This document shows, in pieces, positions 1 through 8,744 of a stretch of DNA of 64,000 nucleotides. A model generated the notes under the pieces. The model was not told the origin of the DNA. It searched no databases and saw nothing but the letters and a program-made list of their open reading frames with translations. A program made the position numbers and the translations under genes. The stretch lies in the NCBI GenBank assembly GCA_024401095.1, contig JAKSLR010000002.1, positions 91,279 through 155,278 on the forward strand, written 5' to 3'. Source of the DNA: Bacteroidaceae bacterium. GTDB taxonomy: Bacteria > Bacteroidota > Bacteroidia > Bacteroidales > Bacteroidaceae. Each line of letters starts with the position of its first letter. Position 1 is the first letter of the stretch.

Positions 1-291
1 ATCATGCTGGATTTAGATCAGGCTATCCAGCATCAGCCAGACTTTGTCTATGCTTATTATAACCGTGGAAATCTGTTCATGGAAAACAGAGACTACCGTT
101 CTGCCATTGAAGACTATAGCAAGGCATTACAGATAAAGACTGATTTTGCCGAGGCATTTTATAATCGTGGTCTTGCCTATCTTTCCATCGATGAAATCAC
201 GAAGGGTATTCAGGATTTAAGTAAGGCCGGAGAATTAGGCCTTTATACTGCGTATAATATCATTAAACGCTATTCTGATGCGAAAGAGTGA
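1..291 (+). CDS. TPR-repeat protein, C-terminal end only (partial)
   Basis: The reading frame is open from the first base of the window and ends at 291, so only the last ~96 residues are seen. Two tetratricopeptide units are visible: one around AYYNRGNLFMENRDYRSAI and one around AFYNRGLAYLSIDEITKGI. They carry the usual small/aromatic spacing and the consensus NRG. TPR units form helical hairpins that bind protein partners, so a scaffold or assembly role is plausible, but the N-terminal part that would show a signal peptide or other domain lies outside. The gene ends 79 bases before thrS, which has its own -7 box, so the two are probably separate transcription units. Confidence 0.75.
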   Translation: MMLDLDQAIQHQPDFVYAYYNRGNLFMENRDYRSAIEDYSKALQIKTDFAEAFYNRGLAYLSIDEITKGIQDLSKAGELGLYTAYNIIKRYSDAKE

Positions 292-332
292 AATAATTCA
301 ATTCAAATGCCTTAAAACTCAAAAGAATTCAC

Positions 333-340
333 TAATTTTG
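333..340 (+). promoter_or_regulatory. Predicted -7 box of the thrS operon
   Basis: TAATTTTG matches the Bacteroidota sigma-ABfr -7 consensus TAnnTTTG and lies 30 bases before the thrS ATG. No TTTG -33 element is seen at the usual 19-21 base spacing. Confidence 0.5.
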
Positions 341-370
341 CAGCCTTGAAAAAGAAAAATAAAAACAACT

Positions 371-2323
371 ATGATAAAAATTACATTTCCAGATGGTTCT
401 GTCCGCGAGTTTGAAGCTGGCGTAACCGGTATGCAGATTGCAGAAAGCATCAGTTCACGTTTGGCAAAGGAAGTCTTGGCCATTGGCGTGAATGGTGAGA
501 CTATTGATTTGTCACGTCCTATCAATGAGGATGCTAACATCGTTCTTTACAAGTGGGAGGATGAGAAAGGTAAGCATGCTTTCTGGCACACAAGTGCTCA
601 CTTGCTGGCTGAGGCTCTTCAGGAGCTTTATCCTAACATTCAGTTCGGTTTTGGTCCTGCTGTAGAGAATGGTTTCTTCTATGATGTCATGCTTCCTGGT
701 GGTGAGGCTATCAAGGAAGGCGACTTCAAGACCATCGAGAACAAGATGATTGAACTTGCTCGCAAGAATGAGGTTCTTGTACGTAAGGAAGTGAGCAAGG
801 CTGACTGTCTGGCACAGTTCAAGGCTGCAGGTCAGACTTACAAGTGCGAACATATTGAAGAGGACCTGGAAGACGGTTCTATCACTACTTATACACAGGG
901 TAACTTTACTGATCTTTGTAAGGGTCCACACATTGTATCTACCGGTATCATCAAAGCTGTTAAGCTGATGAGTGTGGCAGGTGCATTCTGGCGTGGTGAT
1001 GCTACCAAGGACCAGATGCAGCGTATATACGGTGTGTCTTTCCCTAAGGCTAAGATGCTGGAGGAGTATCTGGTTATGTTGGAAGAGGCTAAGAAACGCG
1101 ATCACCGTAAAATCGGTAAAGAGATGGAATTGTTCATGTTCTCAGAGCGCGTAGGTAAGGGTCTTCCAATATGGTTGCCAAAGGGTACCGACTTGCGTCT
1201 GCGTTTGCAGGAGATGTTGCGTAAGGTGCAGAAGAGTTACGGTTATCAGGAGGTAATCACTCCAAATATCGGTGGTAAGAACCTGTACGTAACTTCTGGT
1301 CACTGGGATCATTACGGTAAAGACAGCTTCCAGCCTATTCACACTCCAGAGGAGGATGAGGAATATCTGTTGAAGCCAATGAACTGCCCTCACCACTGTG
1401 AGATTTACGCAAACAAGCCACGTTCATACCGTGAACTTCCATTCCGTTGCGCTGAGTTCGGTACTGTATATCGTTACGAACAGAGCGGTGAGCTCCACGG
1501 TTTGACCCGTGTACGCTGTTTTACTCAGGACGATGCACATATCTTCTGCCGCCCAGACCAGGTGAAGTTTGAGTTCATGCAGGTTATGGATATCATTAAG
1601 AAGGTATTTGCAACCTTCAATTTCTCTGATGATAATGTCGAGGCTCAGATTTCACTTCGTGACCCTAACGACCACGAGAAGTACGTAGGTTCTGACGAAG
1701 ACTGGGCATTGGCAGAGCAGGCTATCATCGATGCTTGCGCTGAGAAGGGCATGAAGGCAAAGGTAGAGTACGGTGAGGCTGCATTCTACGGACCTAAGTT
1801 GGACTTCATGGTAAAGGATGCCATCGGTCGTCGCTGGCAGTTGGGTACTATCCAGGTTGACTATCAGTTGCCACAGCGCTTCCAGTTGGAATATACTGCC
1901 GAGGATAACACCAAGAAGCGTCCAGTTATGGTACACCGTGCACCATTCGGTTCAATGGAGCGTTTCGTCGCTGTTTTGATTGAGCATACTGCAGGAAAAT
2001 TCCCATTGTGGTTGACCCCGGATCAGGTAGCTATCCTGCCTATCTCTGAGAAGTTCAACGACTATGCACGTAGTGTAAGCACATTCTTGCAATCTCAAGG
2101 TGTACGCTCTATTGTAGATGATCGTAACGAGAAGATTGGTCGTAAGATTCGCGATAACGAGCTGAAACACATTCCTTACATGTTGATTGTAGGTGAGAAA
2201 GAGGCAGCCGAAGGCACCGTTTCAGTCAGAAAGCAGGGTGCTGGAGATGAAGGAAGCATGAAATTCGAGGATTTTGCTAAAAAAGTGAACCAAGAAGTTG
2301 AGGAAATGCAAAATTCATTGTAA
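371..2323 (+). CDS. thrS: Threonyl-tRNA synthetase
   Basis: Class II aminoacyl-tRNA synthetase that charges tRNA-Thr in the cytoplasm. The 650-residue length is normal for the bacterial enzyme. Visible in order are an N-terminal TGS domain (about residues 1-60), the editing domain with HTSAH, a class II catalytic core with [10 protein letters not shown] and [12 protein letters not shown], the motif 3 region around [11 protein letters not shown], and a C-terminal anticodon-binding domain ([17 protein letters not shown]). It heads the conserved run thrS-infC-rpmI-rplT on one strand, with 72 bases to infC. No frameshift or missing motif is seen. Confidence 0.97.
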   Translation: MIKITFPDGSVREFEAGVTGMQIAESISSRLAKEVLAIGVNGETIDLSRPINEDANIVLYKWEDEKGKHAFWHTSAHLLAEALQELYPNIQFGFGPAVENGFFYDVMLPGGEAIKEGDFKTIENKMIELARKNEVLVRKEVSKADCLAQFKAAGQTYKCEHIEEDLEDGSITTYTQGNFTDLCKGPHIVSTGIIKAVKLMSVAGAFWRGDATKDQMQRIYGVSFPKAKMLEEYLVMLEEAKKRDHRKIGKEMELFMFSERVGKGLPIWLPKGTDLRLRLQEMLRKVQKSYGYQEVITPNIGGKNLYVTSGHWDHYGKDSFQPIHTPEEDEEYLLKPMNCPHHCEIYANKPRSYRELPFRCAEFGTVYRYEQSGELHGLTRVRCFTQDDAHIFCRPDQVKFEFMQVMDIIKKVFATFNFSDDNVEAQISLRDPNDHEKYVGSDEDWALAEQAIIDACAEKGMKAKVEYGEAAFYGPKLDFMVKDAIGRRWQLGTIQVDYQLPQRFQLEYTAEDNTKKRPVMVHRAPFGSMERFVAVLIEHTAGKFPLWLTPDQVAILPISEKFNDYARSVSTFLQSQGVRSIVDDRNEKIGRKIRDNELKHIPYMLIVGEKEAAEGTVSVRKQGAGDEGSMKFEDFAKKVNQEVEEMQNSL

Positions 2324-2395
2324 ATTTGCACCGCTTTAACGCAAAGAAACATTTAAATAATTAAAAAAAAGAAACAGGAATCAATAAATTTTTGA

Positions 2396-2986
2396 ATGAA
2401 GAACGAAAATTTTAAGGGACAGCACAGAATCAATGAGCAGATTCGCGTCCGTGAAGTACGTGTAGTAGGTGATGATATTGAATCAACAGTAATTTCCACT
2501 CGCGATGCTTTGAGAATGGCAGAAGAAAGAGGAGTTGACCTCGTTGAGATTTCGCCAACAGCCGTTCCACCTGTTTGCCGCTTGATTGATTATTCCAAGT
2601 TTCTTTATCAGTTAAAGAAGAAAGCTAAGGAGCAGAAAGCAAAGCAGGTCAAGATGGAGGTTAAGGAAATTCGTTTCGGACCTCAGACCGACGAGCATGA
2701 TTATAACTTTAAGTTGAAGCATGCTATTGGCTTCCTTCAGGATGGTGATAAGGTAAAGGCATACGTTTTCTTCAAAGGTCGCAGTATCCTTTTCAAGGAG
2801 CAGGGAGAAGTACTTTTGCTTCGTTTTGCTAATGACCTGGAAGAATATGGTAAGGTAGAGTCAATGCCTACACTGGAAGGCAAGAAGATGATTATCTTTG
2901 TTTCGCCTAAGAAGGGTGGTGCAAAGAAAGCTGCTAAACCAGCAGAACCAAAGCCTGAAAAGCCAGCTGAGCCAAAGGCAGAGTAA
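2396..2986 (+). CDS. infC: Translation initiation factor IF-3
   Basis: IF-3 binds the 30S subunit and proofreads start-codon and initiator-tRNA selection. The N-terminal domain shows [14 protein letters not shown] and [20 protein letters not shown]. The C-terminal domain shows [18 protein letters not shown] and [10 protein letters not shown]. The protein is 196 residues, longer than the E. coli form, because of an Ala/Lys/Pro/Glu-rich tail (about residues 173-196, repeating [12 protein letters not shown]) that is likely disordered and is common in Bacteroidota homologues. It starts at ATG, unlike the AUU start that mediates autoregulation in E. coli. Position between thrS and rpmI confirms the call. 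Confidence 0.97.
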   Translation: MKNENFKGQHRINEQIRVREVRVVGDDIESTVISTRDALRMAEERGVDLVEISPTAVPPVCRLIDYSKFLYQLKKKAKEQKAKQVKMEVKEIRFGPQTDEHDYNFKLKHAIGFLQDGDKVKAYVFFKGRSILFKEQGEVLLLRFANDLEEYGKVESMPTLEGKKMIIFVSPKKGGAKKAAKPAEPKPEKPAEPKAE

Positions 2987-3061
2987 AAAGAAGACGTTAA
3001 GTGCGTAACGTTTGGTATATACGTTGCCACTATTATTTAATAATTTTTAAAATCAAAAAAA

Positions 3062-3259
3062 ATGCCAAAAGTAAAGACTAATTCCGGTGCTAAAAAGAGA
3101 TTCACTCTTACCGGAACAGGAAAAATTAAAAGAAAGCACGCTTTCCACAGTCACATTCTGACCAAGAAGACTAAGAAGCAGAAGAGAAATTTGTGTCACT
3201 CTGCTATCGTTGACACTACAAACGTTAAGTCTGTAAAGCAGATGCTTTGCATGAAGTAA
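3062..3259 (+). CDS. rpmI: 50S ribosomal protein L35
   Basis: A 65-residue, very basic protein that starts [20 protein letters not shown], the L35 signature, and contains [22 protein letters not shown]. It is a structural protein of the large ribosomal subunit. It lies between infC and rplT as in most bacteria. The 75-base gap upstream contains a short inverted repeat (ACGTT at 2994-2998, AACGT at 3006-3010) of unknown meaning. Confidence 0.97.
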   Translation: MPKVKTNSGAKKRFTLTGTGKIKRKHAFHSHILTKKTKKQKRNLCHSAIVDTTNVKSVKQMLCMK

Positions 3260-3365
3260 TCTCAGTGCATTCTGAAAATTTTTATTAAGTATTAACCGAA
3301 TGAATAGCTCAAAGTTCGTTGACTGTGAAGTTTAACGGCGCTACCATTCAAAAAAGCAAAAAATT

Positions 3366-3716
3366 ATGCCAAGATCAGTAAATCATGTTGCTTCAAGAGC
3401 AAAGAGAAAGAAAATTTTAGGTCTGACCAGAGGTTACTTTGGTGCAAGAAAGAATGTTTGGACCGTTGCCAAGAATACTTGGGAGAAGGGTTTGACATAT
3501 GCATTCCGTGACCGTCGTAATAAGAAGCGTAGCTTCCGTGCATTGTGGATTCAGCGTATCAACGCTGGTGCTCGTCTGGAGGGTATGTCTTATTCACAGC
3601 TCATGGGTGGCTTGCACAAGGCTGGTATCGAAATCAACCGTAAGGTTCTTGCAGACCTTGCAATGAATCATCCAGAGGCATTTAAGGCAGTTTGCGCTAA
3701 GGCAAAGAACGCTTAA
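3366..3716 (+). CDS. rplT: 50S ribosomal protein L20
   Basis: A 116-residue basic protein with the L20 hallmarks [34 protein letters not shown] and [20 protein letters not shown]. It binds 23S rRNA early in 50S assembly and in several bacteria represses its own operon. The 106-base gap after rpmI is longer than usual and could hold a leader, but I see no convincing mimic of the 23S binding site. The gene is followed directly by a structured RNA. Confidence 0.97.
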   Translation: MPRSVNHVASRAKRKKILGLTRGYFGARKNVWTVAKNTWEKGLTYAFRDRRNKKRSFRALWIQRINAGARLEGMSYSQLMGGLHKAGIEINRKVLADLAMNHPEAFKAVCAKAKNA

Positions 3717-3730
3717 TCCATCCGGAACTT

Positions 3731-3953
3731 AAAGACATAGGTCGCACATATAGTTCATGGGGATTCTCTACATTTTATACTGAAACCGAGCAAGCTTACT
3801 CCGCTTCAATGGCGTGCCGGTAATCTTCGTGATACGCCGGATTACAAAGACGGAGGGCCCTCAAATCCTATCTTACAGGAGTTTCATCGCATCAACTGTG
3901 CGACCTTTCCTTATTAGTCATAAAAAAGCCAGAGCTTTTGCTCTGGCTTTTTT
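3731..3953 (+). ncRNA. ssrS: Bacteroidales-1 / 6S-type RNA downstream of rplT
   Basis: The 200 bases after rplT hold no convincing ORF and are more GC-rich than neighbouring intergenic DNA. They fold as one long hairpin. AGGTCGCACA (3739-3748) pairs exactly with TGTGCGACCT (3897-3906), GTT (3753-3755) with AAC (3894-3896), CTCCG near 3800 with CGGAG near 3852, and GGCGT near 3812 with ACGCC near 3831. A strong terminator closes the unit. The Bacteroidales-1 RNA family is known to lie mostly downstream of the L20 gene, and a long irregular hairpin with an open middle is the 6S RNA layout, which binds RNA polymerase holoenzyme. The exact 5' end is not fixed; I see no clear -7 box. The symbol follows the 6S convention. 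Confidence 0.75.
3922..3953. terminator. Bidirectional intrinsic terminator
   Basis: AAAAAAGCCAGAGC, loop TTTT, then GCTCTGGCTTTTTT: a 14-bp stem flanked by A and T runs. It can end the 6S-type RNA on plus and the DUF2490 gene on minus. Confidence 0.92.
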
Positions 3954-3965
3954 CTTGCTTTATTT

Positions 3966-4625
3966 TTATAAGGTATAGGAGAATTCCAGTCCTAGTACGT
4001 GAGTGTCTACTGAGAAGTGTTTGTCTTGCCACATGTAGAATGCACCTAAGGTTGTGTGTTTATCTAATTTGTAGTCTGTTCCTGCACAGTAACGTATTCT
4101 TTCCCAATCCTCTGTTTGCCATTCCTCTATATAGGCATAAGGGGTTAACTTTGATTTTGACATGTATTCCAGTCGCAGTCGCGTTCTTACTTCATGGTAG
4201 GCACTTCCTTTCTTGTATTCACCGTATGCAGTTGTCTCTGGCATGAAACAGTAGCTCCAGTATTCTCTAAGGGATCCTCGCAGTGAGCCCAACTTCTTGT
4301 AGGCAGTAAAGCTTAAAAAGGTTCTGTATATTGGACGTTGGTAGTTTCCATGGCTACCAGGACTGTTGTATTTGATATAAATACCACCGAAATCAGTTCT
4401 CAGCCAGTTATTGAATTTATAGCCGCCACCACCCAAAATATACCAGTAGTCTATTTCTGAGGTGTTATTTCTAGAATGAATCTCAGAGCGCAACTGCGTT
4501 ATCCATTTAGATCCTATTGGCTTCTTAACCGACATGACCGTCCATAGTGCTGTGTCATCTTGCGCAAACAGCAGGATAGGCCAGAAAAGGAGACAAATCA
4601 ATAAAAGTTTTTTTCTTATTCTCAT
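3966..4625 (-). CDS. DUF2490 family outer-membrane barrel-like protein
   Basis: A 219-residue protein with a signal peptide (MRIRKKLLLICLLFWPILLFAQ, cleavage likely near residue 22). The rest alternates polar and aromatic residues in short strands, for example YWYILGGGGYKFNNW, TYRTFLSFTAYKKLG-like segments, REYWSYCF and a C-terminal LGLEFSYTL ending in a hydrophobic residue, as in outer-membrane beta-barrels. This matches the DUF2490 family, common in Bacteroidota and of unknown function. It lies 7 bases downstream of mltG on the same strand, so the two are probably co-transcribed. Confidence 0.75.
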   Translation of the reverse strand: MRIRKKLLLICLLFWPILLFAQDDTALWTVMSVKKPIGSKWITQLRSEIHSRNNTSEIDYWYILGGGGYKFNNWLRTDFGGIYIKYNSPGSHGNYQRPIYRTFLSFTAYKKLGSLRGSLREYWSYCFMPETTAYGEYKKGSAYHEVRTRLRLEYMSKSKLTPYAYIEEWQTEDWERIRYCAGTDYKLDKHTTLGAFYMWQDKHFSVDTHVLGLEFSYTL

Positions 4626-4632
4626 GAGCGTC

Positions 4633-5646
4633 TTATTTTATCCCTCGTGCATTAAGTGCCTGCTGGTATTTGCGGGCATTCTGCATGTGTTCTGCTAATC
4701 CTATAGCAAAATTGTGACTGCCAGAGAAATCTTCCTTGGCACACATGTATAGATAGTCGTGGTGCTCGTAGTTCAGTACAGCATCCAGTCCTTTCTTCGA
4801 TGGAATGCAGATAGGGCCTGGAGGTAAACCTGCATATTTGTAGGTATTGTATGGAGAATCCACAGCCAGATGTTCAAACAGGATTCTTCGTAATTCAAAT
4901 TTCTGAAGAGCAAATTTCACGGTTGGGTCACTTTGCAATAGCATACCCTTGTGTACACGGTTAATGTACAAGCCTGCTACAGTAGCTTTTTCTGGCTCAT
5001 AGTTGGTTTCACTTTCCACGATAGATGCCAGTGTAGCTATTTCGTTTGGAGTGAACCCTGCTTGTTTTGCCTTGGCTGTACGTTCTGCGTTCCAGAACTT
5101 CTCGTGTTCCTTCTGCAAGCGAGCTAGCAGGTTCTCCGGTGTTATGTCCCAGTATACTTCATAGGTGTCAGGAATGAACAGGGCCGGCAGTGTCTCTTTG
5201 GTGTATCCCAGTGTTTCCATTTGCTCTTTTAAGGTGCTTGCTAGTGAGATGGAATCCATCATCAAGCTTCGGGCTATCACACCGGTCACCTTCTCAACGG
5301 TTCTGGCGGTTGGAATAATGATTTTGGTAGGCACTTGAATACCGTTGTTCATTTCGCGTACCAGATTGTACATACATGCACCAGGCTTTATGGCGTAACG
5401 TCCTGTGCGGTGCTTGTCACCATATTTCTTTAACTTGGACATTAAGTCATAACCATTCATACTCTTGGCTTGTCCTGCAGTTTGTACCTTATTGCGGATG
5501 CTGTCTGCCGTGTCGTCCTTGTCAATATAGACATAGGCTGTTTCTGTGTGCTGGAATGGGCTGCTAAACAGCAGACTATAGATATAGGCTGCGCTTCCTA
5601 AACCTATTAGGGCGAGTATACCAATTATAGATAGTATTTTTTTCAT
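4633..5646 (-). CDS. mltG: Endolytic murein transglycosylase MltG
   Basis: Inner-membrane lytic transglycosylase that cuts nascent peptidoglycan strands and sets glycan chain length. The start at 5646 gives MKKILSIIGILALIGLGSAA, one membrane anchor near residues 5-25. A longer reading from 5673 is rejected because that codon falls inside the gene's own -7 box (5671-5678). The YceG/MltG domain shows the catalytic region ATLASIVESETNYEPE, in which a Glu is the proton donor, then VAGLYINRVHKGMLLQSDPT and GLPPGPICIPS. About 337 residues, normal for the family. Confidence 0.93.
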   Translation of the reverse strand: MKKILSIIGILALIGLGSAAYIYSLLFSSPFQHTETAYVYIDKDDTADSIRNKVQTAGQAKSMNGYDLMSKLKKYGDKHRTGRYAIKPGACMYNLVREMNNGIQVPTKIIIPTARTVEKVTGVIARSLMMDSISLASTLKEQMETLGYTKETLPALFIPDTYEVYWDITPENLLARLQKEHEKFWNAERTAKAKQAGFTPNEIATLASIVESETNYEPEKATVAGLYINRVHKGMLLQSDPTVKFALQKFELRRILFEHLAVDSPYNTYKYAGLPPGPICIPSKKGLDAVLNYEHHDYLYMCAKEDFSGSHNFAIGLAEHMQNARKYQQALNARGIK

Positions 5647-5670
5647 TATTTGTGATTTGTTACTTTTCTG

Positions 5671-5678
5671 CAAAGATA
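5671..5678 (-). promoter_or_regulatory. Predicted -7 box for mltG
   Basis: CAAAGATA on plus reads TATCTTTG on minus, a perfect TAnnTTTG match, 24 bases before the mltG ATG at 5646. This spacing decides the start codon. Confidence 0.6.
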
Positions 5679-5750
5679 CAAAAGATTTGGTAATAAAGGA
5701 AGAGAAGAAAGAGGTATTTACTCTGTTTTATTTTTTATGGAAAAACATCT

Positions 5751-5811
5751 AACACCCCACATCGTTGCACTTAAAGTACAGATATTCAGTTTGATAGTTG
5801 TGTGGGGTGTT
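5751..5811. other. Perfect 11-bp inverted repeat with 39-base loop, function unknown
   Basis: AACACCCCACA (5751-5761) pairs with TGTGGGGTGTT (5801-5811), followed on plus by TTTT. The loop contains a near-palindrome around CACTTAAAGTAC. It lies between two divergent genes, so a terminator here would have nothing obvious to end unless a short RNA is made from this gap. The rest of 5674-6059 holds only the GTCCG hairpins and the malQ control region. Confidence 0.55.
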
Positions 5812-5881
5812 TTTGATAAAAAACTATTTTTCATTTTATTACAACTTATGATTTGCGTCGATGACTACTTAAGGCAGATAA

Positions 5882-5942
5882 AGTCCGTAGTAGCGGACAC
5901 TTTTGTCCGTCCTTACGGACTGGCTTGTCCGTCAAGACGGAC
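5882..5942. repeat. Cluster of GTCCG/CGGAC hairpins
   Basis: Nested stem: AGTCCGTA (5882-5889) with TACGGACT (5914-5921), enclosing CGGACA (5894-5899) with TGTCCG (5904-5909). A second hairpin follows: GTCCGT (5927-5932) with ACGGAC (5937-5942). The last part, CAAGACGGACTTCTT, recurs exactly in the terminator near 13740-13754. It sits 18 bases upstream of the malQ operator. Confidence 0.7.
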
Positions 5943-5959
5943 TTCTTGGATGTACTAGC

Positions 5960-5971
5960 GCAAACGTTTGC
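5960..5971 (+). promoter_or_regulatory. LacI-family operator before malQ
   Basis: GCAAACGTTTGC is a perfect 12-bp palindrome. The same core occurs before susC, in variant form before the LacI-family gene, and before the amylase at 33957. Its centre (5965.5) is 61.5 bp before the first base of the -7 box at 6027. Confidence 0.8.
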
Positions 5972-6026
5972 ATTACAAAAAGAAGTTTAATTCATCTTTT
6001 TCGCTTATTTTACTAAATAAAAGTTC

Positions 6027-6034
6027 TATTTTTG
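6027..6034 (+). promoter_or_regulatory. Predicted -7 box of the malQ operon
   Basis: TATTTTTG fits TAnnTTTG and ends 25 bases before the malQ ATG. No TTTG is found at -33, as expected for an activator-dependent promoter. Confidence 0.6.
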
Positions 6035-6059
6035 AGGCAAATAACTAAAAAATAGATAC

Positions 6060-8744
6060 ATGAAACTTTTATTCAGAATTGGGTATCGCACAAGTTGGGG
6101 TGAGGAAGTGTGCATTAACATGACTTCATTCAACGCGGCAGGAAAAGCTACCGAAAAGCTGTATCCTTTGATGACCGACAATGGCGAATACTGGCGAGGC
6201 GAAATCAAGTTGCCTCAGACTGCTAAGCAGATCAACTACTATTATGTAATCATGCGTGAGGGTAACGTGGTACGTAAGGAATGGACCACTACTCAGCGTA
6301 TTCTTCCGCTGGGAACAGGTGACCGTACCTATACTTTCTTTGATTTCTGGAAAGATGTTCCAGCAGATGCTTACTTGTATTCTTCTGCTTTTACAGAGAG
6401 CTTTGCCAGAAAGGAAAAGGCAGAGATAAACCTGAAGTATTATGATACCACACTCATCATGAAGGTGGCTGCTCCTCAGCTCAAGGCAGGTGAGAAGCTG
6501 GTTATGGTGGGTAATCAGGATATCTTGGGAAATTGGGATGTGCAGAAGGGTGTTTCCATGCTGCAGATTCAGCCAAACGAATGGATTGCATCGTTCGACA
6601 CCTCAAAGTTCAGTACCCCTGTAGATTATAAATTTGTTGCTGCAGATGCTGCAACAGGCGAACTTCACGAGTGGGAACAGCACGATAACCGCCGCTTGCA
6701 TGTGCCTGCACTCCAGAAGAAGGAGGTACAGTTCATCACAGAGAATAAGGTGGTGTTCCCTTACAACCAGTGGAAAGGTGCTGGTTTGGTAATACCTATC
6801 TTCTCACTGCGCACAAGAGATAGCTTTGGCGTGGGCGATTTTGGCGACGTAAAGAAGATTATCGACTGGGTAGCACTTACCGGCCAGCGGGTGCTGCAGA
6901 TTTTGCCTATCAACGATACCACTATTACTCATACCTGGACAGATTCCTATCCTTATAACAGCATCTCAATTTATGCTTTTCATCCACAATATGTGTGTTT
7001 AAATGCACTGCCTACACTAAAGGACAAGAAGAAGGCATCGGAGTACGAAAAGCGTCGTCAGGAACTGAATGCATTGCCTCAGATAGATTATGAAGCTGTG
7101 AACAAGGTGAAGCGTGCTTATCTTCGTGACCTCTTCAAGCAGGAAGGGGCTGCGATGATGCAGACAGCTGCATTCCAGGAATACCTGAAAGAGAATGAAT
7201 ACTGGTTGGAGCCATATGCTGCGTTTAGCGTGCTGCGTGATGCCAATGCAACACCAGATTTCCGTAAGTGGAAGACTAATAGTGTGTACAACGAAAAGCA
7301 GGTGAAGACACTATGCAAGGAAGGCAGTAAGGTATATGACGAAATTTGTTTCTACTACTTTGTGCAGTATCTACTCCATGTTCAGCTACAGGAAGCCAGT
7401 GCTTACGCACACTCTAAAGGTGTGGTTATCAAGGGTGATATTCCTATAGGTATCTCACGTAATAGTGTAGAGGCGTGGGTTGAACCTTATTACTTCAATA
7501 TGAATGGACAGGCCGGTGCTCCACCTGATGCCTTTTCTGTAAATGGTCAGAACTGGGGATTCCCTACATACAATTGGGATGTGATGCTGAAAGACGGCTG
7601 CCAGTGGTGGATTCGCAGATTCCGCAAGATGGCCGAGTATTTTGATGCTTACCGCATAGACCATGTATTGGGATTCTTCCGCATTTGGGAAATTCCATTG
7701 CACTCTGTTCATGGTTTGCTGGGCCAGTTCTCTCCTGCCATGCCTATGTCTCCACAGGAGATAGAATCATTTGGGCTGAAGTTCCGTGAGGACTTCTTTA
7801 CCCGTCCTTATATTACTGACACCATGGTCAGTGAGATCTTTGGTAAGTATGCACAGGAGGTTCTTTCTACCTACTTGCAACATTTGGAAAATAACTTGTT
7901 CTGCTTGAAGCCTGAGTTTGATACTCAACGCAAAGTAGAAGCTGTGTTCCAAGGTCGACAAGATCCTAAGAGCGTGCTCGTTCGCGATGGACTGTACAGC
8001 TTAATCAGCAATGTGCTGTTTGTTCCAGACCGCAAGGATCCTCATGGCTATCATCCACGTATCAATGCCATGGATGACTATCTGTTCCGCTCATTGCCAG
8101 GTGATCAGCAGGAAGCATTTGTTAGACTGCATAATGATTATTTCTACCGTCGTCATGACCAGTTCTGGTACACTGAGGCTACAAAGAAATTGCCTACTCT
8201 TACTCAGGCTACCCGCATGTTGGTATGTGCAGAAGACTTAGGTATGGTGCCAAATTGCGTTCCTTGGGTGATGAATGACCTTAAGGTTTTGACTCTGGAG
8301 ATTCAGAGTATGCCTAAGAACCCTCAGCATAAGTTCGGTCATCTGGAAGAAAATCCTTATCGATCTGTGGCTACCATTTCGACCCATGATATGAGTACCC
8401 TTCGCGGTTGGTGGGAAGAAGATCCAAAGCTCACTCAGGAATTCTATAATGAAGCGCTTCAGAAAGATGGTCCTGCACCACACCCAATGCCAGGATGGCT
8501 GGCAGAGGAAGTGATTTCCCGACATCTTTTCTGTCCTTCAATGCTTACACTGCTGAGTTTGCAGGATTGGTTGAGTATGGATGAACAGGTACGCTTCCCT
8601 AATCCTGAGGCAGAGCGTATCAATGTGCCTGCAAATCCACGTCATTATTGGCGTTACCGCATGCATGTGTACGTAGAGGATTTAATGGCCAATGAGGCAC
8701 TCAACAGTAAGATCAAGACTTTGATAGAACGTAGTGGACGTTAA
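6060..8744 (+). CDS. malQ: 4-alpha-glucanotransferase (amylomaltase) with tandem starch-binding domains
   Basis: GH77 enzyme that transfers alpha-1,4-glucan segments between maltooligosaccharides and releases glucose; no signal peptide, so cytoplasmic. At 894 residues it is much longer than the E. coli form. Residues ~1-120 and ~130-240 look like two CBM20 starch-binding modules (the second has VMVGNQDILGNWDVQKGV), the layout of plant DPE2. The catalytic region has VIPIFSLRTRDSFGVGDFGD, GDIPIGISRNSVEAW, APPDAFSVNGQNWGFPTYNW, nucleophile Asp534 in YRIDHVLGFFR, acid/base Glu725 in CAEDLG and Asp777 in STHDMSTLR. It heads an operon with the pullulanase and neopullulanase and has the LacI-type operator upstream. 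Confidence 0.93.
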   Translation: MKLLFRIGYRTSWGEEVCINMTSFNAAGKATEKLYPLMTDNGEYWRGEIKLPQTAKQINYYYVIMREGNVVRKEWTTTQRILPLGTGDRTYTFFDFWKDVPADAYLYSSAFTESFARKEKAEINLKYYDTTLIMKVAAPQLKAGEKLVMVGNQDILGNWDVQKGVSMLQIQPNEWIASFDTSKFSTPVDYKFVAADAATGELHEWEQHDNRRLHVPALQKKEVQFITENKVVFPYNQWKGAGLVIPIFSLRTRDSFGVGDFGDVKKIIDWVALTGQRVLQILPINDTTITHTWTDSYPYNSISIYAFHPQYVCLNALPTLKDKKKASEYEKRRQELNALPQIDYEAVNKVKRAYLRDLFKQEGAAMMQTAAFQEYLKENEYWLEPYAAFSVLRDANATPDFRKWKTNSVYNEKQVKTLCKEGSKVYDEICFYYFVQYLLHVQLQEASAYAHSKGVVIKGDIPIGISRNSVEAWVEPYYFNMNGQAGAPPDAFSVNGQNWGFPTYNWDVMLKDGCQWWIRRFRKMAEYFDAYRIDHVLGFFRIWEIPLHSVHGLLGQFSPAMPMSPQEIESFGLKFREDFFTRPYITDTMVSEIFGKYAQEVLSTYLQHLENNLFCLKPEFDTQRKVEAVFQGRQDPKSVLVRDGLYSLISNVLFVPDRKDPHGYHPRINAMDDYLFRSLPGDQQEAFVRLHNDYFYRRHDQFWYTEATKKLPTLTQATRMLVCAEDLGMVPNCVPWVMNDLKVLTLEIQSMPKNPQHKFGHLEENPYRSVATISTHDMSTLRGWWEEDPKLTQEFYNEALQKDGPAPHPMPGWLAEEVISRHLFCPSMLTLLSLQDWLSMDEQVRFPNPEAERINVPANPRHYWRYRMHVYVEDLMANEALNSKIKTLIERSGR

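Noticed and set aside
512..1105. Minus-strand ORF inside thrS
   Set aside because: Antisense to a conserved synthetase; composition and lack of motifs indicate chance.
3735..3919. Overlapping open frames after rplT (one reading LRDTPDYKDGGPSNPI near its end)
   Set aside because: No start codon in the better frame, a second frame looks equally open, and the stretch folds as the 6S-type RNA that is expected behind L20.
5737..5958. A 73-codon plus-strand ORF between mltG and malQ
   Set aside because: It runs through the 11-bp inverted repeat and the GTCCG hairpins, has no family likeness, and its last codons lie next to the operator.
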